From: an uncultured Clostridia bacterium
GTDB taxonomy: Bacteria; Bacillota; Clostridia; Oscillospirales; Ruminococcaceae
DNA: 64,000 bases
Assembly: GCA_947628615.1 (NCBI GenBank)
Contig: CANRAO010000002.1
Span: 115,156 to 179,155, forward strand
Reading direction: 5' to 3'
Shown: positions 25,962 to 33,194 of the stretch, one piece after another
Numbering within the stretch: position 1 is the first letter of the stretch
Layout of the letters: the number at the start of each line of letters is the position of its first letter
Notes under the pieces: model-generated
Databases searched by the model: none
Seen by the model: the letters and a program-made list of their open reading frames with translations, nothing else
Told to the model about the DNA's origin: nothing
Translations under genes and position numbers: made by a program

Positions 25962-25993
25962 TAAATAAAAATGGACAGGGAAATCCTGTCCAT
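25962..25993 (-). terminator. Terminator of ispH-S1
   Basis: ATGGACAGG pairs with CCTGTCCAT around ATTTC on the minus strand, followed by TTTTATTT. Confidence 0.85.
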
Positions 25994-26017
25994 TGATAAA
26001 AACGTATTTTTAAGCTA

Positions 26018-28288
26018 TTACTCCGCTGTATCTTCCGTCGTTTCTTCTGAGGTTTTCTCTGAATTTTCCTCTGTTTTTTCCTTAGCAGCTTCTTCTGCCT
26101 TTTCTTCAACAGCTTCTTCTACTGATTTTTCAGCAGGCTCTTCCGCCTTTTCATCGACAGCTTCCTCTGTTGGCACTTCAGCAACTTCCTCTGCCTTTTC
26201 CTCAACAGTTTCTTCTGTCTTTTCTTCGGAAGGCTCTTCCGCTGTCTCCTCTACAGGCTCTTCATCTTCAACAGGAGGATTCTCAGTCGAGTACACGATA
26301 TTTGACTCCGGCTCTGCATTGTCTGTTTCAGCCTCTACTTCTTCCTCAGCAGGTTCTTCCTTTTCCGGCTCAGGAAGCAACGCTCTCATAGACAGACTGA
26401 TTCTATGCTGTTCTTCGTCAATTTCGGTAATCTTAACCTCAACCTCTTGTCCGACACTTAAAATATCAGCTACATTGTCAACCCTCTGGTTGGCGATCTG
26501 CGAAATGTGAATAAGTCCGTCAATACCCTCAATTATACGGGCAAATGCTCCAAATGAAGTTATCGAGACTATCTTCACCGTAATAACTTGTCCTACTCCG
26601 TAGTTCTTATCAAAAATTGTCCAAGGATTATCTTCGTCTTTTTTATATACAAGAGAAACCTTTTCCGCTTCCTTATCAATATCCTTAATGGTAACTTCTA
26701 TTTCATCACCTACAGAAACAACATCAGACGGATGCTTTATTCTCAGCCATGAAAGATCAGCTTTTCTTACCAAGCCGTCTATTCCGCCCAAATCAACAAA
26801 CACACCGTAATCGGTTATAGACTTGACTGTTCCTGTAACAGTCTTGCCGACCTCTGCACTTTCAAAGAATTTTGCCTTTTGCTCTGCACGCTTTTCATTT
26901 GCTATAATTCTTATCGAACCGACTGCTCTGTTTCTGTTTTTGTCGACCTCAATCACCTTATACTCAACAGTTTTATTCAGCAAATCGTCTAAGCTGTCGC
27001 TGCGTCTTTCAGTAGCCTGAGACGCAGGGATAAATACCTTAAAACCGTTTGTTGAAACTAAAATACCGCGTCTTACAATATTGGTTACAACACCTGTTAA
27101 TATTGAATTTTCCTCATGTGCCTTTGCAACATTTTCAAAACCGGCAATAGCGTCGACCTGCTTCTTAGAAAGAGTATCTACTCCCTCCTGATCGTTCGTC
27201 TTTAAAACTATAACTTCAACCTCATCTCCTACTGAAACAATATCTTCAGGTGCTTTTGTAGGATCGTCAGTAAGCTCATCTTTCGGTATAACGCCGGTGT
27301 GTTTTGTACCGATGTCAACTAATGCTTCTGTCTTGTTTACAGCAGTTACAGTACCGGTTACCCTTGCTCCTATATATATTCTTTTTAAAGACTGCTCAAT
27401 AGCCTCTTCAAAATTAAACTCCTCTTCTTTGTTTTCAAGAATGTCGCTCATTACTTGTTTAACCTCCTCAATTATATACGCCGGCGTCGAAGCACCAGCA
27501 GAAATACCTAAATAATTCACCCCATCAAAATCTAAATCATAGAGTTCATCGGCACTCTCAACAAGATAGCACGGACAATATTCTGAGCATATTGATTTGA
27601 GCTTTAACGTATTAGAACTGTGCCGTCCGCCGACAATAATCATTTTATCAGATTTAGAAGCAATACTTATAGCCTCTTCCTGACGTTTTGATGTTGCGTC
27701 ACATATTGTATCAAAAATCATAGCGGATTTTCTGATACTATGTATGTATTCTCTGCATTTTTCCCAAAGCTGCTTGTTAAAAGTAGTCTGAGAAACAAAA
27801 ATGATTTTTTCGTCTCCAACCTCAGAAAGAACTGTTTTTAACTCTTTCAAATCAGAAAATACATAGCATTTGCTCTCACAATGTCCGCTTATTCCTATCA
27901 CTTCAGGATGAGTACTGTCTCCTGCAATTGCAACAAGATAACCCTCTTTTGATTTTTCTTTTACAATTTTGTGAATTCTCGAAACAAAAGGACAGGTAGC
28001 GTCAACAACATTGGCGGAAAGCTCGTTTAAGCGTTTATAAACATCAGCCGAAACACCGTGCGAACGTATTATGACCGTCTGCCCCGATTCAACTTCGCTT
28101 ATGTCGTTGATAACTCTGACTCCCTTGCTTTCAAAATCAGAAACAACACTCTGATTATGAATAATAGGTCCTAATGTGACAACATTATTATGGTTATTTA
28201 GATTATTATACACTATTTTAACCGCTCTGTCTACACCAAAACAAAAGCCAGCAGTTTCTGCAACTAAAATTTTACAGTTTGTTAACAT
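26018..28288 (-). CDS. ispH: Fusion of HMBPP reductase (IspH) and ribosomal protein S1-like domains
   Basis: The 756-residue product joins two proteins. Residues 1-285 are IspH, the [4Fe-4S] enzyme of the last step of the non-mevalonate isoprenoid pathway: the cluster Cys in GFCFGVDRA, VDATCPFVS and FDTICDATSKRQ, with HPEVIGISGH. Residues about 300-640 hold four S1 RNA-binding repeats, for example GVFVDLGGIDGLVRKADLSW and GAFARIIEGIDGLIHIS. The last 100 residues are an Ala/Glu/Val-rich acidic tail of short repeats. Such IspH-S1 fusions are known from Clostridia. GGAGG precedes the ATG. cmk-plsC lies just upstream and is probably co-transcribed. Confidence 0.95.
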   Translation of the reverse strand: MLTNCKILVAETAGFCFGVDRAVKIVYNNLNNHNNVVTLGPIIHNQSVVSDFESKGVRVINDISEVESGQTVIIRSHGVSADVYKRLNELSANVVDATCPFVSRIHKIVKEKSKEGYLVAIAGDSTHPEVIGISGHCESKCYVFSDLKELKTVLSEVGDEKIIFVSQTTFNKQLWEKCREYIHSIRKSAMIFDTICDATSKRQEEAISIASKSDKMIIVGGRHSSNTLKLKSICSEYCPCYLVESADELYDLDFDGVNYLGISAGASTPAYIIEEVKQVMSDILENKEEEFNFEEAIEQSLKRIYIGARVTGTVTAVNKTEALVDIGTKHTGVIPKDELTDDPTKAPEDIVSVGDEVEVIVLKTNDQEGVDTLSKKQVDAIAGFENVAKAHEENSILTGVVTNIVRRGILVSTNGFKVFIPASQATERRSDSLDDLLNKTVEYKVIEVDKNRNRAVGSIRIIANEKRAEQKAKFFESAEVGKTVTGTVKSITDYGVFVDLGGIDGLVRKADLSWLRIKHPSDVVSVGDEIEVTIKDIDKEAEKVSLVYKKDEDNPWTIFDKNYGVGQVITVKIVSITSFGAFARIIEGIDGLIHISQIANQRVDNVADILSVGQEVEVKITEIDEEQHRISLSMRALLPEPEKEEPAEEEVEAETDNAEPESNIVYSTENPPVEDEEPVEETAEEPSEEKTEETVEEKAEEVAEVPTEEAVDEKAEEPAEKSVEEAVEEKAEEAAKEKTEENSEKTSEETTEDTAE

Positions 28289-28318
28289 TTAAGCCTCCGA
28301 GAAATCATACTAGAATCA

Positions 28319-29728
28319 TCATTTATCATTGTTGTCTATGTAAGGATTATCAGTTTCTACCAAATCTACTATCCGATCCATTATAGTTTGCTTTATCTTT
28401 TTGACTTCTCTTGGATCAGTATTTGTTATATTCATATTCTCGGGGGAAATTGCCTTTCCATACTTAACTAAAACCTTTTTTCTGAATTTTAATTTTCCTT
28501 CAAAAACTATCCCCACCGGTATCACAGGTACCTGAGCTACTGCCGTTATCAATGCGACGCCGGTTTTTCCTCTGCCTACTTTTCCGTCCTTTGAGCGTGT
28601 ACCTTCGGGAAAAACCACAAGATTGCGCCCCTTGTTCAGACGTTCAAGCGACACATCAATAACAGAGGTATCGCCTTTTCCCCTTGTAACCGGAAATGCT
28701 CCCAATGCTTTTATAAGCACTGTAAAGAATATGTTCTGCTTAAAAAGTTCTTCCTTTGCCATAAACGAAAACGGTACTTTCACACCAAGAGCTATAAGTA
28801 CAGGATCAGCATAACTTCTGTGATTGCTTGCAAAAATGTTTGAGCCGTCCTTTGGGATATTCTCTTTGCCGACAAACTTCAAATTGTAGAATATATGAAA
28901 AACAAACAGCACTATATATCTTAAAATGTTATAGAAAAACACTCTGCAATGAGAAAGCCTGCTGCTTTTGTCAACCGGTTTGACATCAAGACCTCTTAAT
29001 AATCCATTATTCTCCTTATTTTGAATATCTTTTTTTACTTCGCCTGATTTTTCAAATTTTTTTTTAAGCTCTTCAATAACTGTATTATAAATAACCTCAA
29101 CAGATTCATCAAGGTTAAGTTTTGTCGTATCGATCTCAATAGCGTCGTCAGCTTTTTTTAACGGCGCTATATCTCTGTGCATATCATTATAATCACGCTG
29201 TTTTATATCTTCCAGAACTTCATCATAAGAAGATTTATCACCCTTTTCCTGAAGCTCTTTAAATCTTCTCTTTGCCCGCTCTTGAGCAGAAGCTGTTAAA
29301 AAAATTTTAACATCAGCCTTAGGCAAAACAACCGTTCCTATATCACGTCCGTCCATAATTATGTTACTTTCTTCAGCTATATTTTTCTGAAGGTCAAATA
29401 AAAACTCCCTTACCTTTGGTATTGCAGAAACCTTTGATGCGCCCATTGAAACCTCAGGAGTTCTAATCTTGTCTGAAACGTCATCGCCGCACATCAAAAC
29501 CCTTTGAGAACCGTCAATATAGGCAAGTTTTAAATCAATGTCTTTCAAAGCAACCGTTACATCGTCGGAATTATCAGTATTAATGCTATGCTCAATCATA
29601 TATAAAGCTATGGAGCGGTAAAGCGCTCCTGTATCTACATAGACATATTCTAGTTTTTTTGCAACAGCCTTTGCAATTGTTGATTTCCCTGCTCCCGATG
29701 GACCGTCTAACGCAATATTAATACCCAT
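28319..29728 (-). CDS. cmk: Fusion of cytidylate kinase and 1-acylglycerol-3-phosphate acyltransferase
   Basis: Residues 1 to about 220 are cytidylate kinase: P-loop LDGPSGAGKSTIAK, VDTGALYRSIALYM, MDGRDIGTVVLP and RDYNDMHRDIAPL. It phosphorylates CMP/dCMP. Residues about 255-470 are a PlsC-type acyltransferase with the NHRSYADP (HX4D) motif and VFPEGTRSKDG, which makes phosphatidic acid. The two parts are joined by a Lys-rich and hydrophobic linker. The frame extends to 29737, but the ATG at 29728 lies ten bases after AGGAG and is preferred. The fused arrangement and the following ispH-S1 gene recur in Clostridia. Confidence 0.94.
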   Translation of the reverse strand: MGINIALDGPSGAGKSTIAKAVAKKLEYVYVDTGALYRSIALYMIEHSINTDNSDDVTVALKDIDLKLAYIDGSQRVLMCGDDVSDKIRTPEVSMGASKVSAIPKVREFLFDLQKNIAEESNIIMDGRDIGTVVLPKADVKIFLTASAQERAKRRFKELQEKGDKSSYDEVLEDIKQRDYNDMHRDIAPLKKADDAIEIDTTKLNLDESVEVIYNTVIEELKKKFEKSGEVKKDIQNKENNGLLRGLDVKPVDKSSRLSHCRVFFYNILRYIVLFVFHIFYNLKFVGKENIPKDGSNIFASNHRSYADPVLIALGVKVPFSFMAKEELFKQNIFFTVLIKALGAFPVTRGKGDTSVIDVSLERLNKGRNLVVFPEGTRSKDGKVGRGKTGVALITAVAQVPVIPVGIVFEGKLKFRKKVLVKYGKAISPENMNITNTDPREVKKIKQTIMDRIVDLVETDNPYIDNNDK

Positions 29729-29775
29729 AACCAACATACTCCTAACATAAATTCATATATCTCAAAAATTATCAG

Positions 29776-31047
29776 TTATATAATATTCTGCACCGCCAGA
29801 TTTGCCGTAGCAAATGCAATTTGCAGATTAAATCCGCCTGTATATCCGTCAACATCAAGTACCTCGCCGACAAAATATAGACCTGATATTAGCTTTGATT
29901 CCATAGTGCTTGGATCAATTTCCTTAGTACTTACTCCGCCCCTTGTTATAATCGCCTCATCAACAGGTCTGAAGCCCTTTATATCGAGACGAAGATTTTT
30001 AAACAGCCCTATCAGCCTTTTTCTTTGCTCTTTAGTAATATTATTTACCTTTTCACCACCGTCAATACCAGACAATTCTATCATTACAGGTATCATCTTT
30101 GAAGGCAGCAGACCTTTCAGAACATTAGAGAAATTTCTGTTAGGATTATCAGAAAAATCTCTTAGTATTCGCTTATCTAAAGTTTTTTCATCAAGTGCAG
30201 GTTTTAAGTCAATCACTATATAATAATCTTTTTCATCTATATTATTTATATGTGCGCTTGCAGACAAAACAAGCGGTCCTGATACTCCGAAATGAGTAAA
30301 AAGCATCTCGCCCAGCTCCGAGTATACAGACTTTTTCTTTCCGCTTTCCCAAAGACTTAGTGTTACATTTCTCAATGACAATCCCATAAGCCTTCTTGGA
30401 AAGCTCTGTTTTGTTTCAAGCGGAACCAACGACGGCTTAATATCTGTTACCGTATGACCGGCGTTCTCTGCAAATTTATACCCGTCTCCAGTTGAACCTG
30501 TTTTCGGATAGGATTTTCCCCCTGTTGCAACAATAACACTGTCTGAAAAATAATCTTTATCACTGCACTTCACGCCGATAACCTTGTTATTCTTAGTTAT
30601 CAGTCTTGTCACTTTTTTATTTATAATAGTTACACCTAGTTTATTTACTTCATCACAAAGCGCTTTTACAATATCACTTGCACTGTCGCTTACAGGAAAA
30701 ACCCTGTTACCGCGTTCGGTTTTAAGAGGTACGCCCAGACTTTCAAAAAAGCACATCGTATCTCTCGGCAAAAAAGAATAAACTGCGCTGTAGAGAAACT
30801 TTGAATTGCGTGGAATGTTATTTAGTACAGTTTCAGCGTCGCAGTTATTTGTTACGTTGCACCTGCCCTTTCCCGTGATCAACAGCTTTTTTCCGAGAAT
30901 TCTGTTTTTTTCAAAAAGTAAAACAGATTTTCCCTTGCGGGCAAGCAGTATAGAGGAAAACAAACCGGAGGCTCCTCCGCCGATTACTATGACGTCATAT
31001 TTATCTGTCAATATAACATCTTCCTTTCTACAATCCTGAACGCACAT
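29776..31047 (-). CDS. BaiN/HI0933-family NAD(P)/FAD-dependent oxidoreductase
   Basis: The 423-residue flavoprotein begins with the FAD dinucleotide fold YDVIVIGGGASGLFSSI. It has GKGRCNVTNN and VATGGKSYPKTGSTGDGYKFAE typical of the HI0933/BaiN group, and ends with LYFVGEVLDVDGYTGGFNLQIAFAT. The cellular substrate of the family is mostly unknown, although BaiN acts on bile-acid intermediates. The first ATG (31047) directly follows the RpiR stop. A TTG at 31011 has AAAGGAAG about eight bases upstream and could be the true start. It is co-directional with cmk-plsC. Confidence 0.92.
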   Translation of the reverse strand: MCVQDCRKEDVILTDKYDVIVIGGGASGLFSSILLARKGKSVLLFEKNRILGKKLLITGKGRCNVTNNCDAETVLNNIPRNSKFLYSAVYSFLPRDTMCFFESLGVPLKTERGNRVFPVSDSASDIVKALCDEVNKLGVTIINKKVTRLITKNNKVIGVKCSDKDYFSDSVIVATGGKSYPKTGSTGDGYKFAENAGHTVTDIKPSLVPLETKQSFPRRLMGLSLRNVTLSLWESGKKKSVYSELGEMLFTHFGVSGPLVLSASAHINNIDEKDYYIVIDLKPALDEKTLDKRILRDFSDNPNRNFSNVLKGLLPSKMIPVMIELSGIDGGEKVNNITKEQRKRLIGLFKNLRLDIKGFRPVDEAIITRGGVSTKEIDPSTMESKLISGLYFVGEVLDVDGYTGGFNLQIAFATANLAVQNII

Positions 31048-31923
31048 TTAATTCTCATCATCCGGCTCATTTTTTTCATAAACATCATATTTATCCCATA
31101 TGTCCTCAAGTCTTTTAAAGTTATTTGTGATCTTTTCTCTGTTTCTGATTGAAACGGCAACTATCAAAGCGTTTATTAAACTAAGCGGCGCAACAAGCGA
31201 ATCAACAAATGAAGCTATATCGCTCTGTGCGATAAGAACATTGTCAGCATACTTTACTAAAGGTGAGTTTTTGCTGTCTGTAAACGCAATAACTCCGGCT
31301 CCGTTGTCATGAGCATATTTAAGAGCATTAAGCGTCTGCTTTGAATACCTCGGAAACGAAAATCCTATTGCGACGTCTTTGCTGTCGACTCTTAATATCT
31401 GTTCAAACATCTCGCTTGTAGAAGAAGAACGTACCAGCTTTACATACGGGAAAATCAGATTTAGATAATATGCAGTAAATGACGCTAACGCCGCAGAACT
31501 TCTGTTGCCTATTACATATATAGAATGTGCGCTCACTATTTTATCTACCGCTTCATAGAAGTCTTTCTTTGAACAATCATTCAGTGTTCCCCTTATTCTG
31601 TCGATATCAAGACTTAAAACCTTTTCTAAAATATCATCTTCGCCTATCTGGTCAGAGGTTACGTCAATTCTCTGAAAAGATGTCAGCTTATTCCTCATAA
31701 GGTCCTGAAGCGCTTTCTGAAATCCCGGGTAGCCTTCAAAGCCCAGTTCAATCGCAAATCTTACAACAGTTGATTCGCTCACGCCTACAGTCTGCCCCAA
31801 TTTTGACGCAGTCATAAACGCAGACTTGTCAAAATGCTCTAACACATAGCGTGCAATCAGCTTATGTCCCTTTGAAAATTTAGAAAAGCTTTCTTCTAAT
31901 ATCACCAACAAATCCTTTTCCAT
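31048..31923 (-). CDS. RpiR/MurR-family transcriptional regulator
   Basis: The 291-residue regulator has an N-terminal RpiR helix-turn-helix (about residues 1-75, KLGQTVGVSESTVVRFAIELGFEGYPGFQ). A sugar-phosphate-binding SIS domain follows (about 125-250, IYVIGNRSSAALASFTAYYLN, DVAIGFSFPRYSKQT). The family senses phosphosugars such as MurNAc-6-P, but no sugar operon is adjacent, so the target is unknown. The leader contains a perfect inverted repeat at 31934-31951 between the ribosome site and the ATG, a possible self-operator. Confidence 0.92.
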   Translation of the reverse strand: MEKDLLVILEESFSKFSKGHKLIARYVLEHFDKSAFMTASKLGQTVGVSESTVVRFAIELGFEGYPGFQKALQDLMRNKLTSFQRIDVTSDQIGEDDILEKVLSLDIDRIRGTLNDCSKKDFYEAVDKIVSAHSIYVIGNRSSAALASFTAYYLNLIFPYVKLVRSSSTSEMFEQILRVDSKDVAIGFSFPRYSKQTLNALKYAHDNGAGVIAFTDSKNSPLVKYADNVLIAQSDIASFVDSLVAPLSLINALIVAVSIRNREKITNNFKRLEDIWDKYDVYEKNEPDDEN

Positions 31924-31933
31924 ATTGACAACT

Positions 31934-31951
31934 ATGCTCCGTTCGGAGCAT
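31934..31951. promoter_or_regulatory. Perfect inverted repeat between ribosome site and start of the RpiR gene
   Basis: ATGCTCCG-TT-CGGAGCAT is an 18-base hairpin or palindrome. The purine-rich ribosome site AAGGAGA lies just upstream of it, so folding would bring that site to about ten bases from the ATG at 31923. It could equally be an operator. Confidence 0.55.
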
Positions 31952-31983
31952 TCTCCTTCCGATGTTATTTAAGTGAAAATCAT

Positions 31984-32229
31984 TTATTTATCAGTGTCTG
32001 TTTCCTTAATTCCAAAAGCAGTGTTCTGAAGATAAGCGGATATTTTCCTTAGCTCCTCTGTTTTTTCAACATCTATAGAATACTTTCCGTTTGCAAGCTT
32101 TAGAACATCACCCTCACGCACATCGCAATCAAACTCGCTTAGCTTTATATCAAAGAACTCATTTTCAGATTTTTCAACGGTAATGATACCGTCCTCTATT
32201 CTTTCAACTATCAATAATTCATCTTTCAT
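31984..32229 (-). CDS. DUF3006-family small protein
   Basis: The 81-residue product reads KDELLIVERIEDGIITVEKSENE and REGDVLKLANGKYSIDVEKTEELRKI, the short beta-rich DUF3006 pattern. Such genes are often next to ComEC-like metallo-beta-lactamase genes, as here. The frame can start at a TTG (32238) overlapping the upstream stop; the ATG at 32229 is an alternative with GAGGAT about eleven bases upstream. Function unknown; tight linkage suggests a partner of the hydrolase. Confidence 0.8.
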   Translation of the reverse strand: MKDELLIVERIEDGIITVEKSENEFFDIKLSEFDCDVREGDVLKLANGKYSIDVEKTEELRKISAYLQNTAFGIKETDTDK

Positions 32230-32234
32230 AGTGT

Positions 32235-33179
32235 TCAATTATCCTCACTGTTATTATTGTCAGACTTCTCAGTCTTTATATTCATACCAGCCTTGTCCGA
32301 CTCAAACACAATCGTTCCGTCTGAATCCGTTGTGTAAACCTCTGATGTATATTCGTTTATTCTTTGCAGAGCCTCTTCGTGCGGATGCCCATAACTGTTT
32401 CCTGCACCGCACTGAATAACAGCGTATGCAGGCTTTACTTTTGACAAAAACAGTTCGCTTGACGACTCTCTGCTTCCGTGATGACAAACCTGCAAAACCC
32501 TTGCCGACAAATCGCATCCTCGGTTTACAAGCTCCTTTTCACTTTGCTTTCCTAAATCGCCTGTTATAAGAAAGCTGTTCTCACCGTGAGCTATCCTTGC
32601 CGCAACAGAATAATCATTCAAATCCTTATACTTTTTCTTGGGCGTATATGTGTTTACAACCGCCGAACCCAATTGAAAAACAGAATCACCTGCGCTTGTT
32701 ATAGTAAGCCCTTTATTTATAATCGCCTTTAACAGCTTGGTGTACGTATAAGAAGTCGGAACCTGATCGTCGGGAATTTTCGGCATTATTATTTTTCCTA
32801 TCTCAATATCGCTGTTTACTACTGCTTTGAGCCCTCCGATATGATCAGAATGAGGATGAGTGCCAATAACATAGTCAAGACTTTCAATCCCCTGTGCGTG
32901 CAAATATTCGACTACCTTTTCTCCCTGATCGCTTTCTCCTGCGTCAATAAGCATATTATGGCCTTCGCACATAACAAGCGTACAGTCTCCCTGACCGACA
33001 TCTATAAAATGCACAGACAAATCAGCACTCGACGCTGCTCTTTGAACAAGTCCGCTGCCTTTCTTGACTTCTTCGTCCAAATTCGTAAAATGCGTAACAA
33101 CAGCAACAATCAGTGCAATTATGGCAACGGTTACAGCAGAAGCTATTTTTTGCAGTTTATTCATTGATTTTCTTGCCAT
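32235..33179 (-). CDS. ComEC/Rec2-related metallo-beta-lactamase-fold hydrolase, membrane-anchored
   Basis: The 314-residue product has an N-terminal membrane segment (IASAVTVAIIALIVAVVTHF) and then an extracellular MBL domain. VHFIDVGQGDCTLV is typical of the ComEC C-terminal domain. The metal motif is GTHPHSDHIGG (HxHxDH), with a later His in VCHHGSRESS. Stand-alone forms like this may act as nucleases or phosphodiesterases outside the membrane; the substrate is not proven. DUF3006 follows with overlapping ends. Confidence 0.9.
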   Translation of the reverse strand: MARKSMNKLQKIASAVTVAIIALIVAVVTHFTNLDEEVKKGSGLVQRAASSADLSVHFIDVGQGDCTLVMCEGHNMLIDAGESDQGEKVVEYLHAQGIESLDYVIGTHPHSDHIGGLKAVVNSDIEIGKIIMPKIPDDQVPTSYTYTKLLKAIINKGLTITSAGDSVFQLGSAVVNTYTPKKKYKDLNDYSVAARIAHGENSFLITGDLGKQSEKELVNRGCDLSARVLQVCHHGSRESSSELFLSKVKPAYAVIQCGAGNSYGHPHEEALQRINEYTSEVYTTDSDGTIVFESDKAGMNIKTEKSDNNNSEDN

Positions 33180-33194
33180 TAGTTTATTCCTCTG

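Noticed and set aside
25971..26510. Ser-rich 179-codon plus-strand frame opposite the S1 acidic tail
   Set aside because: It is the antisense of a Glu/Ala-rich repeat; its repetitive Ser content is a by-product and it has no ribosome site.
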